From: Prochlorococcus sp. AG-347-L17 | GTDB taxonomy: Bacteria > Cyanobacteriota > Cyanobacteriia > PCC-6307 > Cyanobiaceae | DNA length: 64,000 nt | Direction of reading: 5' to 3' | NCBI GenBank assembly: GCA_003278925.1 | Contig: QCCN01000005.1 | Coordinates: forward strand, 1-64,000 | Part shown: piece by piece, positions 53,501-63,291 of the stretch | Numbering within the stretch: the stretch's first letter is position 1 | Layout of the letters: each line of letters opens with the position of its first letter | Position numbers and translations under genes: made by a program | Notes under the pieces: model-generated | Seen by the model: the letters and a program-made list of their open reading frames with translations, nothing else | Told to the model about the DNA's origin: nothing | Databases searched by the model: none

Positions 53501-54871
53501 ATGATTTGCGGAAGCAAAACGAAGTCATATCTTAAATCGCAAAATTTAAAGATTCTTGGCCAAGGCAAGTTAAATGGAATAGTTGAAATAAGTGGTGCGA
53601 AGAATTCCGCCTTAGTTTTATTGGCCTCATCATTGCTAACTAATGAAAAAATAATTCTTGAAAATGTACCTTTTCTAACTGATATTGAAAAGATGGGGAA
53701 TATCTTAAAGAATTTAGGAGTGAATTTACTTCGTAAAAACAACCAACTAGAAATAGATCCAACAACTATTTCGATTAAAGAACTTCCATATGAACTTGTT
53801 AAAGGATTAAGAGCTAGTTTCTTTTGTATAGGTGCACTTTTAACTAAATTTGGAGAAGCTCAAGTACCGTTACCAGGTGGATGCAATATTGGTTCAAGGC
53901 CAATAGACGAGCACATTAATGGATTAATCGCACTGGGAGCAGATATTATTATTGAAGAGGGTATTGTAAAGGCAAAAACAAGGGGGAACAAAAATAGACT
54001 TCAGGGCACTCATATTAAATTAAATTGTCCAAGTGTAGGTGCGACAGAAACTTTAATAATGGCAGCATCTTTAGCCAAAGGAAGAACTACTATTGAAAAT
54101 GCTGCTAGAGAGCCTGAAGTTCAAGATTTATGCCAAATGCTTAATAAAATGGGGGCAAAAATTTATGACTCTGGTAAAGAAACAATTATTATTGATGGTG
54201 TTAATAAGCTTGGCGGATGTATCCATAAAGTAATTCCAGACCGAATAGAAGCTGGAACTTTTCTAATAGCTGCTGCTGCAACTTCCTCTTCAATAACAAT
54301 TTCTCCAGTAATCCCTCATCATCTTGAGGCTGTCACTAATAAGCTTCAAGAGAGTGGGAGTAAAATTACGATTAAAGGTAATTCGATTTCTATCAAGAGT
54401 AAAGAGATTAAAGGAGTAGATATTGAAACATCTCCTTTCCCAGGCTTTCCTACTGATTTGCAGGCACCATTTACAACTCTAATGACAATCGCAAATGGGG
54501 AATCAAAGATAACTGAAACAATTTTCGAAAACAGAATGAATCATATTTATTTACTTAATGAAATGGGCGCCAGTATTAAACTAAACAAAAACGTTGCTCA
54601 CATCAAAGGTGTTAAAACAATTAATGGGATGAATCTAGTTGGCTCAGATTTAAGGTCATCAGCTGCATTAATAATTGCAGGAATCATCGCAAAAGGTAGT
54701 AGTAATTTCTATGGATTGGAACATCTAGATAGAGGTTATGAAAATTTTGAATTAAAACTAAAAAATTTAGGTGTAAAAATAATTAGAGAGATCAGTAAAA
54801 ATACTTTTGAGGAAAATGAATATAAAATTGAACCAAAATCTGAGAATTTTCCAAAACTCGAGGCAGCTTAG
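53501..54871 (+). CDS. murA: UDP-N-acetylglucosamine 1-carboxyvinyltransferase MurA
   Basis: The product has 456 residues. EISGAKNSALVLLA near residue 30 is the substrate-binding start, the catalytic Cys is in LPGGCNIGSRPIDEHI, and ETSPFPGFPTDLQAP and SDLRSSAALIIAG are further conserved blocks. It transfers enolpyruvate to UDP-GlcNAc, the first committed step of peptidoglycan synthesis. A 15-residue N-terminal extension precedes the core. ddl (62214) is another wall gene in the window. Confidence 0.96.
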   Translation: MICGSKTKSYLKSQNLKILGQGKLNGIVEISGAKNSALVLLASSLLTNEKIILENVPFLTDIEKMGNILKNLGVNLLRKNNQLEIDPTTISIKELPYELVKGLRASFFCIGALLTKFGEAQVPLPGGCNIGSRPIDEHINGLIALGADIIIEEGIVKAKTRGNKNRLQGTHIKLNCPSVGATETLIMAASLAKGRTTIENAAREPEVQDLCQMLNKMGAKIYDSGKETIIIDGVNKLGGCIHKVIPDRIEAGTFLIAAAATSSSITISPVIPHHLEAVTNKLQESGSKITIKGNSISIKSKEIKGVDIETSPFPGFPTDLQAPFTTLMTIANGESKITETIFENRMNHIYLLNEMGASIKLNKNVAHIKGVKTINGMNLVGSDLRSSAALIIAGIIAKGSSNFYGLEHLDRGYENFELKLKNLGVKIIREISKNTFEENEYKIEPKSENFPKLEAA

Positions 54872-54909
54872 TCTTTTCCAAAAATATTTTTAAAAATAAA
54901 AAAGTTAAT

Positions 54910-55020
54910 TCAAACGTAAGCAATATTGATTAGTGAAATACAACCCAAAAATAGTATAAACAAGACTAGAAAGCGATTAGACCAAATTTGATTTAAACCG
55001 TTAAATTTGAATTCATTCAT
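54910..55020 (-). CDS. Very small membrane protein, 36 residues
   Basis: ATG at 55020 opens 36 codons ending at TGA 54912-54910. It reads MNEFKFNGLNQIWSNRFLVL, then a hydrophobic stretch through LFLGCISLINIAYV, so one transmembrane helix is likely. Its start overlaps the stop of the upstream 35-codon frame in an ATGA arrangement, which suggests translational coupling. Unrecognised; could be chance. Confidence 0.45.
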   Translation of the reverse strand: MNEFKFNGLNQIWSNRFLVLFILFLGCISLINIAYV

Positions 55021-55124
55021 GCCCAAGTTCCGCTATTAGATCCGAATGTTGTCAGTATAGTAACTGCAATAAAAAGATAAGGGACAAATTTAAAAGATAA
55101 TTTTTTAGCTTGAGTTTTAGACAT
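55017..55124 (-). CDS. Very small membrane protein, 35 residues
   Basis: ATG at 55124 opens 35 codons ending at TGA 55019-55017. It reads MSKTQAKKLSFKFVPYLFIA and continues VTILTTFGSNSGTWA: a basic start, one hydrophobic helix and a short polar end, the layout of small thylakoid proteins. No named photosystem or cytochrome subunit matches. A second frame (55198-55052) overlaps it, so the coding frame is not certain. Confidence 0.45.
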   Translation of the reverse strand: MSKTQAKKLSFKFVPYLFIAVTILTTFGSNSGTWA

Positions 55125-55402
55125 TTGTTTTTTATAAGAATATAACACAATATTACTAAACATGAAGCTATCCCATACATAAAAAGACGTTTAAGCATAT
55201 TAAATCACAAAAATGTATCATAAATGTTTAAATTTTCTTTTTTACCTTATTTCTTGTCAGCAAATGCAATAAATAATTCTATGTTTTTATCGAAAAGATT
55301 AACTATTAACGAAAGTTATCTTGATAACTGTTCCTTGACCAAGACAATAGTCAATAAGTTGATTTTTGTTATAATAAAAAAGTTCATTTTTTCAAAAGCC
55401 TT

Positions 55403-55484
55403 GGGAGCGTGGTGGAATTGGTAGACGCACCGCACTCAAAATGCGGCACCTTCGGGTATGTCGGTTCAAGTCCGACCGCTCCCA
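55403..55484 (+). tRNA. tRNA-Leu(CAA)
   Basis: This is an 82-base type II tRNA with a long variable arm. Acceptor GGGAGCG pairs with CGCTCCC, followed by discriminator A. The anticodon stem CCGCA/TGCGG encloses CTCAAAA, giving anticodon CAA. The T arm has GGTTCAAGTCC. It lies 5 bases before the argD start and reads the same way. Confidence 0.95.
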
Positions 55485-55489
55485 CTTTG

Positions 55490-56665
55490 ATGAATACCTA
55501 TAGTCGATTCGATATATCTTTCAAAAAAGGAAAAGGTTGTTGGCTATGGGACAAAACAGGTAAAAAGTATCTTGATGCAGTCGCTGGTATAGCGACTTGC
55601 AGTCTTGGACATAGCGACAGAGTTCTAAGAAGAAGGTTAACAACTCAACTAAAAAAGATTCAGCACATTTCTAATCTCTACAACATTGAAGAACAAGAAC
55701 AATTAAGCAGAACTTTAACGAATATGAGTTGTGCTAAAGGCGTCTTCTTCTGCAATAGTGGTGCGGAAGCAAATGAATCAGCAATTAAATTAATTAAAAA
55801 ATATGGTAATACAACAAATAAAGGTAAAGAATCAATTATTCTCGCAGCAGAATCCAGCTTTCATGGAAGGACGCTTGCAGCCTTAAGTGCCACTGGACAG
55901 CCTAAATATCAAAAAGGTTTCGAACCAATGATACAAGGTTTCAAATTTTTTAAATTTAACAATTTTGATTCGGTAAAAAAATTATTTGAAGAGTGTGAAA
56001 ATAATGATCAAAAAATTTCCGGCGTTTTAGTTGAACCAATACAAGGAGAAGGCGGCGTAATTCCTGGAAGTAAAATATTTTTTAAAAGCCTGAGAGAAAT
56101 ATGTGATAAATATAATTCTCTTCTCATTTTAGATGAGGTCCAAAGTGGAGTAGGTCGAACTGGAAAAATGTGGGGTTATGAGAATTTAGGAATTGAACCT
56201 GATGGATTCACCCTTGCTAAAGGATTAGGAGGAGGTCATGCAATTGGTGCATTATTGGTAAAAGAAAAAGCCAACATTTTTTCTCCAGGAGATCATGCAA
56301 GCACTTTTGGAGGTAACCCATTCGCCTGTAAAGCTGCCCTAACTGTATTAGAAGAAATTAATAGAAGAAATATTATCAATAATGTTTATCTAAGAGGGGA
56401 ACAATTAAGTGCTGGATTTGAAGAATTGTCAAAAAAATTTCCAAATATTATTAGCGGGAAAAGAGGTTTAGGTTTAATACAAGGTCTTGTGATAAATGAT
56501 GATTATGCTGATGCAAAAACAATTACATTAAAAGCTTTTGATAAGGGATTACTGGTGGTTCCTGCAGGAGGAAATGTTGTGAGGATTGTTCCGCCATTAG
56601 TTATATCTCGAAGAGAAATTAATATTCTTTTGAATAAGCTAAATTCAATTTTGGAAGAGTTATAG
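55490..56665 (+). CDS. argD: Acetylornithine aminotransferase
   Basis: The product has 391 residues when started at ATG 55490. A longer open frame from 55409 reads through the tRNA-Leu gene and is not coding there. The PLP enzyme shows FCNSGAEANESAIKL, SSFHGRTLAALSATG, LILDEVQSGVGRTG (Asp) and FTLAKGLGGGHAIGA (Schiff-base Lys). It transaminates N-acetyl-glutamate semialdehyde in arginine synthesis. It is followed by folC after 11 bases, so the two probably share a message. Confidence 0.95.
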   Translation: MNTYSRFDISFKKGKGCWLWDKTGKKYLDAVAGIATCSLGHSDRVLRRRLTTQLKKIQHISNLYNIEEQEQLSRTLTNMSCAKGVFFCNSGAEANESAIKLIKKYGNTTNKGKESIILAAESSFHGRTLAALSATGQPKYQKGFEPMIQGFKFFKFNNFDSVKKLFEECENNDQKISGVLVEPIQGEGGVIPGSKIFFKSLREICDKYNSLLILDEVQSGVGRTGKMWGYENLGIEPDGFTLAKGLGGGHAIGALLVKEKANIFSPGDHASTFGGNPFACKAALTVLEEINRRNIINNVYLRGEQLSAGFEELSKKFPNIISGKRGLGLIQGLVINDDYADAKTITLKAFDKGLLVVPAGGNVVRIVPPLVISRREINILLNKLNSILEEL

Positions 56666-56676
56666 CAATTTAAATT

Positions 56677-57909
56677 TTGAAAAATGCAAATTTAAAAATT
56701 TTTGAATTATTATCTCCCAAATATGAAAGGGATAATATCAAATTAGGTTTATCAAGAATTAAAAAAGCACTTCAAAAACTTGGTAATCCTTGCAAGAATA
56801 TCCCTGCGATACAGATTATTGGAACCAATGGAAAAGGATCAATCGCGGCATATTTAGAAAGCATTCTTTTTGAAGCTAAAAGGAATTTCGGTGTAACGAC
56901 ATCTCCTCATCTTTTGGATGTATGCGAGAGGATTAGAGTTAATAAAAAAAATATTAATAAAACTGATTTTGAAAAAATCTATAGATTAATAGAAAAAAAT
57001 TTTTCAACATTTGAATTAACTCCTTTTGAAAAAATTATTTGCTGCGCACTAAATTTTTTTGATCATAAAAAAGTTGAATTACTCATTCTTGAAGCTGGCT
57101 TAGGGGGACGATTGGACGCGACAACAGCCCATAGATCTAGACCAATCATTGCTATTGGGAATATTGGCTTAGACCACAAAGAATTTCTTGGAGATACGAT
57201 TGAAAAAATTGCCGAAGAAAAATTAGCAGTTATTGAAAAAAACTCAATTGTCATCTCATGCAATCAAAATAGTAAAGTTGAAAATTTAATAACCAAAAAA
57301 GTTAAAGAGGTAGGAGCAGAAATTATCTGGAAAGATTCAATTTCAAACAGCTATGAGCTTGGATTAAAAGGAATTTTTCAAAAGCAAAATGCTTCAGTAG
57401 CTGTTGGAGCAATTGAAGCGCTGAATAATTTGGGATTTAACATAAAAGAAAAACAAATATCTGAAGGTCTTAAAAAGACGTCTTGGAAGGGAAGGCTAGA
57501 AATAATAAATTTTTTGAACAAAGAAATTCTTGTGGATTGTGCACATAATTATTCTGCTGCAAAAGCGCTCTCTAATGAGCGAAGCAACTGGGAGAATGAA
57601 GATAAAGGAATTTATTGGATTTTAGGTGTCCAAAGACAAAAAGATTTTTACGCAATATTAAAAACGCTTCTCAAGAAAAATGATCACTTATTACTTGTGC
57701 CAGTACCAAACCAACCTAGTTGGCAATTAAAAGATCTTTCTCAGATTAAAGAAATTGACCTTCAAAAAATAATTGAATTTAAAACATTTGAACTTGCCAT
57801 TGATTATTTATTTTCCCTAGAAAAATGGCCACCTAATCATCCTGTCCTAACGGGTTCTATTTTTTTAGTTGCTGAATTTATTAAATTTACAAATAAACAG
57901 AAATGTTAA
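56677..57909 (+). CDS. folC: Folylpolyglutamate synthase/dihydrofolate synthase
   Basis: The product has 410 residues. The ATP loop IIGTNGKGSIAAYLESIL lies near residue 47, VTTSPHLLDVCERIRVN follows, and LEAGLGGRLDATTAH and VDCAHN are the Mur-ligase-type active-site motifs. It adds glutamates to folates. The start is TTG at 56677; the ATG 7 bases further on is out of frame. Its end overlaps the convergent oxidase gene by 4 bases. Confidence 0.93.
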   Translation: MKNANLKIFELLSPKYERDNIKLGLSRIKKALQKLGNPCKNIPAIQIIGTNGKGSIAAYLESILFEAKRNFGVTTSPHLLDVCERIRVNKKNINKTDFEKIYRLIEKNFSTFELTPFEKIICCALNFFDHKKVELLILEAGLGGRLDATTAHRSRPIIAIGNIGLDHKEFLGDTIEKIAEEKLAVIEKNSIVISCNQNSKVENLITKKVKEVGAEIIWKDSISNSYELGLKGIFQKQNASVAVGAIEALNNLGFNIKEKQISEGLKKTSWKGRLEIINFLNKEILVDCAHNYSAAKALSNERSNWENEDKGIYWILGVQRQKDFYAILKTLLKKNDHLLLVPVPNQPSWQLKDLSQIKEIDLQKIIEFKTFELAIDYLFSLEKWPPNHPVLTGSIFLVAEFIKFTNKQKC

Positions 57910-59261
57910 ATATTAAATTGTTCCTTTACTTCCCAACCTTCCAATTTTCCAGGATTTAATAGCCCCTTAGGATCAAATTTTAATTTCGCTTTTACTTGAT
58001 CTGCGTCAACCACTCCTAGGCCTCCACCTTCTACAGTTAAAACATGGGGATTAAAAATAAAAGCCCCAAGTTTCTTACAATCTTCCATTATTTCATTTAA
58101 TTCATCTATCCCATTCCACCTTAATACAGGTAAAGCGGCTAATCGCGGTGATCCTTGTTGAGAAACTGCCTCTAAATGCCAAAGAATTTTTCTACCCCAT
58201 TTTTTTTTCAAAAAATTAATCAACTCTAGTTCATCATTAAGTGGCAAAAGCATCTGTAAATAAGTCCAATTTTTATCCTTAGATCTCATATGAAGAGTTG
58301 TATGATTCCATACGACTTCAGAAATTCCATTGACGAGTTTTTCTTCTTCCCCAAGGAGGGTAGATTCAACTTTGAATTTTTTACAAATTAGCTCGATGGT
58401 TTTTATTCCTCCAAGAGTAGATTGAATTAATATTTTGTGACTTCTAGAGTTAGTTTTAAACCATTTTGGCATTTGATCTACAATTTCTTCTTCAAGAATT
58501 GCTCCTAGTTTCAGATCAATTGCTGCGCTGGTGAGAGTTTTTAATATTTCTATTGTTTTTTCAAATTCAATACAGTCAATAACTATTGAATACCACTTAC
58601 GTTTGATATCAGTAGCAAGTAGTAAAGAAGTAATTATTCCATTAGTCCCATAAGCATGATTCAGAGGTTCGGATTCTTCAGCATCAAATTTTAAGAATTC
58701 AGGTTTTTCATTCATCGTTACTGCCTCTAGACCAATAAGATTTCCTGGATCTCTTAAAAATCCCCACCTAATTGAACCAATACCTCCTGATCCACCTGCA
58801 ATAAAACCTCCAATTGTTGCAGTTTTCCAAGTACTAGGAAGCAACCTCAATTCCCTCCCATATTTCTCTAATTGTTTATTCAAATCTCCCATAACACAGC
58901 CAGATTGTACTTTTACAAAACCTGTATCTGGATCAAATTCTTCTAGCTTATTAAAGTGACTCATCTGCATTACAACTCCTTTAAACAATGGGACAGCTTG
59001 TCCATAATTACCTGTACCTGCACCCCTTAAAGTAAGTGGGATAGAAAATTCCCAACAAATTTCTGCTACTTCCTTTACTGCTTTGTGATCACTAGGTCTT
59101 ACAACCAAATCAGCAATACATTCGTCTAATTTTTCAGTAAGGATTGGAGAGTAGTTATAAAAATCTTTTGAAAGTCTTTTTATGTCAGATTGACTTTCAA
59201 TAATCTCTAAGTTTTTAACTTCCCTAAATTTGTCTATAAATTTAAGAGTATTTGATGTCAT
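57906..59261 (-). CDS. FAD-binding oxidase, glycolate-oxidase GlcD-like
   Basis: The product has 451 residues. The PCMH-type FAD domain spans about residues 40-215 with PLTLRGAGTGNYGQAVP and LLPSTWKTATIGGFIAGGSGGIGSIRWG. The C-terminal part resembles the FAD-oxidase C domain and ends in FDPKGLLNPGKLEGW. Family members oxidise 2-hydroxy acids such as glycolate or D-lactate. It lies 38 bases after the amidohydrolase gene on the same strand. The substrate here is not known, although glycolate from photorespiration is a natural candidate. Confidence 0.85.
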   Translation of the reverse strand: MTSNTLKFIDKFREVKNLEIIESQSDIKRLSKDFYNYSPILTEKLDECIADLVVRPSDHKAVKEVAEICWEFSIPLTLRGAGTGNYGQAVPLFKGVVMQMSHFNKLEEFDPDTGFVKVQSGCVMGDLNKQLEKYGRELRLLPSTWKTATIGGFIAGGSGGIGSIRWGFLRDPGNLIGLEAVTMNEKPEFLKFDAEESEPLNHAYGTNGIITSLLLATDIKRKWYSIVIDCIEFEKTIEILKTLTSAAIDLKLGAILEEEIVDQMPKWFKTNSRSHKILIQSTLGGIKTIELICKKFKVESTLLGEEEKLVNGISEVVWNHTTLHMRSKDKNWTYLQMLLPLNDELELINFLKKKWGRKILWHLEAVSQQGSPRLAALPVLRWNGIDELNEIMEDCKKLGAFIFNPHVLTVEGGGLGVVDADQVKAKLKFDPKGLLNPGKLEGWEVKEQFNI

Positions 59262-59299
59262 TAATTAAATCCATATTGTTTTGTATATAAATTAGCCGA

Positions 59300-60535
59300 T
59301 TAGCAATATAAATCGCCTTTTATAAAAACTTTTCTCTTTAAGGAACTCGAAAAAACATCTGCCCATTTTTGTGCATCTAAAATCACGAAATCAGCAGGGC
59401 AACCCTTTTTAATTAAACCATCCCACTTTAAGTTTAATAATCTGCTTGGAGCTAAAAAAATAGAAGATAGAGTCATTCTCTCCCAGGGATTTAGTTGAAG
59501 CATAGGTATCGAGCAAGACAACATATAAAAAGGATCAAAATTACCAAATGGGTACCAGGGATCTTGAACGTTATCACTACCAAGAGATACATCCACGTGC
59601 GATTTTTGTAATTGCTTTATTGGAGCAACTGGTCTTTTTAATGAGGTGGTTTCATGACTTCGATTGAGCAGCCAAAAATTTGTTAGAGGTAAAGCGATAA
59701 CTTTAATATTTTTATCAGCCATTTTTTCTCCTAAATTTAAAATCTCTCTATGACTTAGAGAAATAAGACTACTCATATGACTACAAGTAATTGGAATACT
59801 ATTAATTTTTAAATTTTCGATTGTTTCTAATAAAACTTTTATTCCCGCTCCAGGCTCAATGATAGATTCGTCTATATGCAAATCAATTTCTAATTTATAT
59901 TTACTAGCTAAAACAAGCATCTTTGCGAGAAATTTGCTTGTATCTTTTTTATTGATAGGAGGAACAATTACACCTCCTAAAATACCTCCATTAGATGAAA
60001 ATATTTTTGCCAAATCTTCTCCATTAGTTGTATCCCAGAATTCCAATGGAGCTAGAGCAACAAATTGTAAAGTCAACTCAGATGAAAATTTTTTTTGTAA
60101 TTTAAAAAGTTCAATCCAAATATCAATCGATTGACTTTTATAAGTATCAATATGACTTCTAATAGCTCGGTATCCATTTTGTATGGCAAGTTTTAATGAT
60201 TTCTCAACTCTTTCAAGAACCTTATCTGTAGTTCTAGTTTTATGTTCTTCAAGATTTACTGATAATGCTCCTCCATAGTTTGATTCCAGATTAGGAAAGT
60301 CTGACCATGTAAAAGATTTATCAAAATGCGAATGAGTTTCAACAAATCTTGGGAATAAAATATTTTTTGGTTTTGTAACTTTATTTTTCAAAGGCTTTAA
60401 CTCAGAAACAAATCCATCCTCCCAACTAATTGAAACTGAACATAAATCCTCTATATCAATAATGAGGTTATCTATATCTTCTATTAAACAAAGGCTTCTG
60501 GGAATAAGAACCTCAGCTGTGCCGGAATTACTCAA
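59300..60535 (-). CDS. Amidohydrolase of the cytosine-deaminase type
   Basis: The product has 411 residues with the metal ligands of the amidohydrolase superfamily: the HxH-like pair in VETHSHFDKSF, RSHIDTYK, LHIDES, ITCSHMSSL, and Asp in LGSDNVQDPWYPFG. The HSHFDK and LGSDNVQDPW motifs are characteristic of the cytosine-deaminase (CodA) branch, which hydrolyses cytosine and related pyrimidines or guanidines. The N-terminal and C-terminal beta domains are present. It precedes the FAD oxidase by 38 bases, which may mean a shared message, but no common pathway is evident. Confidence 0.85.
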   Translation of the reverse strand: MSNSGTAEVLIPRSLCLIEDIDNLIIDIEDLCSVSISWEDGFVSELKPLKNKVTKPKNILFPRFVETHSHFDKSFTWSDFPNLESNYGGALSVNLEEHKTRTTDKVLERVEKSLKLAIQNGYRAIRSHIDTYKSQSIDIWIELFKLQKKFSSELTLQFVALAPLEFWDTTNGEDLAKIFSSNGGILGGVIVPPINKKDTSKFLAKMLVLASKYKLEIDLHIDESIIEPGAGIKVLLETIENLKINSIPITCSHMSSLISLSHREILNLGEKMADKNIKVIALPLTNFWLLNRSHETTSLKRPVAPIKQLQKSHVDVSLGSDNVQDPWYPFGNFDPFYMLSCSIPMLQLNPWERMTLSSIFLAPSRLLNLKWDGLIKKGCPADFVILDAQKWADVFSSSLKRKVFIKGDLYC

Positions 60536-60663
60536 ATTTTTAAATTTTCTTATATTTTAAATCATAAGAAAACTTTATTGAATTAGAAAATAATTCAAAT
60601 TTCGCTAAAAGATAAAAATAACTATGAAAAATTCCCCTTGAGTTGTTAAATTTATAAATGTGA

Positions 60664-60737
60664 GGCGGGCGTCGCCAAGTGGTTAAGGCAGCGGCTTGTG
60701 GCGCCGCTATTCGGGGGTTCGAATCCCCTCGCTCGCC
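60664..60737 (+). tRNA. tRNA-His(GTG)
   Basis: Includes the extra G at -1 (60664) opposite C73 (60737), which is diagnostic for tRNA-His. Acceptor GCGGGCG pairs with CGCTCGC (one G-T pair). The anticodon stem GCGGC/GCCGC encloses TTGTGGC, giving anticodon GTG. The T arm is GGGGGTTCGAATCCCC. Confidence 0.95.
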
Positions 60738-60809
60738 CTCAAAAATATTGCAGCAAAATTATTTAACTTGTAATTTTGAATTAAAGAATCATAAAAAATT
60801 CCTAGCAAA

Positions 60810-62204
60810 GTGCTAACAAAAACAAAATCAGACGAAAAACAATCTAAAAAGAATTCAACTACTGGCAGTTATTGGATAACCACATTTGGATGCCAAATGA
60901 ACAAAGCTGATTCTGAGAGAATGGCTGGGACATTAGAGAAGATGGGATATACCAGAGCAGATAATGAATTAAATGCCGATTTAGTCTTGTACAATACATG
61001 TACGATCAGAGACAATGCGGAGCAAAAAGTTTATAGCTTTCTAGGAAGACAAGCAAAAAGAAAGCACAAAACACCTAACTTAAAACTTGTTGTTGCAGGT
61101 TGTCTTGCGCAGCAAGAGGGAGAGTCCTTATTAAGAAGAGTCCCAGAACTTGATCTTGTTATGGGGCCTCAACACGTAAATAATCTTGAGAATCTTCTGG
61201 GGAAAGTTGATTTAGGAAATCAAGTTGCTGCCACAGAAGAAACCTTCATTTCTGAAGACATAACAAGTGCCAGAAGAGAAAGCTCTGTTTGTGGCTGGGT
61301 TAATATCATTTATGGATGTAATGAAAGATGTTCATATTGTGTAGTCCCCTCTGTAAGGGGAAAAGAGCAATCAAGATATCCGCATGCGATAAAAAGTGAG
61401 ATCCAAAAATTAGCAGATGATGATTTTAAAGAAATTACTCTTTTGGGTCAGAATATTGATGCATATGGTAGAGACCTCCCAGGAACTACAAAAGAGGGGA
61501 GAAAAGAGAATACTCTAACTGATCTTTTATATTATATTCATGATGTTAAAGGAATTCGCAGAATAAGATTTGCTACTAGTCATCCAAGATATTTTTCAAA
61601 AAGATTGATTCAAGCTTGTTATGAACTTGATAAAGTCTGTGAACATTTCCATATTCCCTTCCAAAGTGGAAATGATGAAATCTTAAAACAAATGTCAAGA
61701 GGATATTCTATTAAAAAGTATAAAAATATTATCGAGAATATAAGGTCATTAATGCCAGATGCATCAATCACTGCTGACGCAATAGTTGCTTTCCCAGGAG
61801 AAACCGAGAAACAATATCAAGATACATTAAAACTAATATCAGATATTGGTTTTGATCAAGTAAATACGGCAGCATATTCACCAAGACCAAATACTCCTGC
61901 AGCAGTTTGGTCGAATCAAATTTCTGAAGTGGTAAAAAAAGCTAGATTACAAGAAATTAATGATTTAGTCGAAAAAACTGCTAAGACCAGAAATCAAAGA
62001 TACATCAACAATATTGAAAGCGTTTTAATTGAGGGTTTAAATCCAAAAAATTCCTCGCAAATTATGGGTAGAACTAGAACAAATAGATTAACTTTCGTGG
62101 AGATTCCCAAAAACATTAATTTTAATTTTTCATTGGGAGATGAGATAGATGTCAAAATAAATGAAGCAAGACCTTTTTCTTTAACAGGCGAACTTTATTT
62201 GTAA
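60810..62204 (+). CDS. miaB: tRNA-2-methylthio-N6-dimethylallyladenosine synthase
   Basis: The radical-SAM methylthiotransferase has 464 residues. The N-terminal domain has three Fe-S cysteines ([34 protein letters not shown]). The radical-SAM triad is [18 protein letters not shown] domain ends the protein ([16 protein letters not shown]). It thiomethylates isopentenyl-A37 in tRNAs reading U-starting codons. The start is GTG at 60810. ddl follows after 9 bases. Confidence 0.96.
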   Translation: MLTKTKSDEKQSKKNSTTGSYWITTFGCQMNKADSERMAGTLEKMGYTRADNELNADLVLYNTCTIRDNAEQKVYSFLGRQAKRKHKTPNLKLVVAGCLAQQEGESLLRRVPELDLVMGPQHVNNLENLLGKVDLGNQVAATEETFISEDITSARRESSVCGWVNIIYGCNERCSYCVVPSVRGKEQSRYPHAIKSEIQKLADDDFKEITLLGQNIDAYGRDLPGTTKEGRKENTLTDLLYYIHDVKGIRRIRFATSHPRYFSKRLIQACYELDKVCEHFHIPFQSGNDEILKQMSRGYSIKKYKNIIENIRSLMPDASITADAIVAFPGETEKQYQDTLKLISDIGFDQVNTAAYSPRPNTPAAVWSNQISEVVKKARLQEINDLVEKTAKTRNQRYINNIESVLIEGLNPKNSSQIMGRTRTNRLTFVEIPKNINFNFSLGDEIDVKINEARPFSLTGELYL

Positions 62205-62213
62205 TCTTTTTAA

Positions 62214-63281
62214 ATGATAGGGGGGCAAAAAAAATGTATTGGTTTAATATTTGGCGGTAATTCCAATGAGCATGAAATATCTATATCCTCTGCAAAAACA
62301 GTTTTTCAAGCATTTAATTCAGAAATAAACAAAGAACGCTATATAGTTAAAACCTTTTACATAAACAAATATGGAGATTGGCTTGATAGTCATCTCTCAG
62401 AAAAGATACTAATTGGTGGAATTGAAAACAATAAAACAAATAAACAAGAAATTTTTAATCAGAAAAAAATTAACTTCCTTGACGGAATTGAATTTCAAAA
62501 TGTTGATGTGTGGTTTCCTCTTTTACATGGATTTAATGGTGAAGACGGATCAATTCATGGCTTACTTAAATTTACAAAGAAACCTTTAGTCGGATGTGGA
62601 ATTATTGGCTCTGCACTTGGAATGGATAAAATATTGATGAAAACAGTTTTCGCAAACCTTAAACTTCCGCAAGTTAATTATCTAGTTTTTCAAAATGAAA
62701 ATCTCAACGATAAGGAAGTAAAAAACAAAATAATTAATGAAATTTTAAAAAAATTAAAATTTCCTGTTTTTGTTAAACCATCGAACTCAGGATCATCTCT
62801 TGGCATCTCCAAAGTCAAAAATGAATCAGAAATATTACAAGCTTTAGAAAAGGCTCGGGAAATAGATTCAAGAATCTTAATAGAAGAAGGTTTAGAGGTA
62901 AGGGAGATTGAATGCGGAATAATTGGGAATTCAAAACTCTTAAGCTCTGAGATAGGCGAGGTAAATTACGAAAGTGATTGGTATGATTACGATTCAAAAT
63001 ATCACTCTAATAATAAAATAATTATCCCAGCCGAAATAGATTCTAAAATCACAAAAGAAATTAAAGAAATTGCTATTAAAAGTTGTAGAGCACTAAATAT
63101 TTTCGGTTTTGCAAGAGTAGATTTCTTTTTAGAAAAATCTTCAAATAAAATTTTGCTGAATGAAATAAATACAATTCCTGGTTTTACAAAAAACAGTATG
63201 TTTCCAATGCTTTGGGAAGCTTCAGGTTTAAAAATTGAACACCTTGTGGCTAAACTAGTAGATATATCTTTAGATTTGTAA
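62214..63281 (+). CDS. ddl: D-alanine-D-alanine ligase
   Basis: The ATP-grasp enzyme has 355 residues. IFGGNSNEHEISISSA near residue 12 and LLHGFNGEDGSIHGLLKF bind D-Ala, FVKPSNSGSSLGISKVKN is the nucleotide loop, and FARVDFFLE with LNEINTIPGFT holds the magnesium ligands. It makes the dipeptide end of the peptidoglycan stem. It is followed after 10 bases by the small membrane gene and then ftsQ, a usual wall/division order. Confidence 0.95.
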   Translation: MIGGQKKCIGLIFGGNSNEHEISISSAKTVFQAFNSEINKERYIVKTFYINKYGDWLDSHLSEKILIGGIENNKTNKQEIFNQKKINFLDGIEFQNVDVWFPLLHGFNGEDGSIHGLLKFTKKPLVGCGIIGSALGMDKILMKTVFANLKLPQVNYLVFQNENLNDKEVKNKIINEILKKLKFPVFVKPSNSGSSLGISKVKNESEILQALEKAREIDSRILIEEGLEVREIECGIIGNSKLLSSEIGEVNYESDWYDYDSKYHSNNKIIIPAEIDSKITKEIKEIAIKSCRALNIFGFARVDFFLEKSSNKILLNEINTIPGFTKNSMFPMLWEASGLKIEHLVAKLVDISLDL

Positions 63282-63291
63282 TTTAAATCAA

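Noticed and set aside
55052-55198. 48-codon minus-strand frame (MLKRLFMYGIAS...)
   Set aside because: It overlaps the 35-codon frame out of register and its second half is Leu/Lys low complexity. It was kept only as a note in the findings.
55224-55424. 66-codon ORF before tRNA-Leu
   Set aside because: It runs 22 bases into the tRNA gene, has low-complexity content and no coding signs. It is probably chance.
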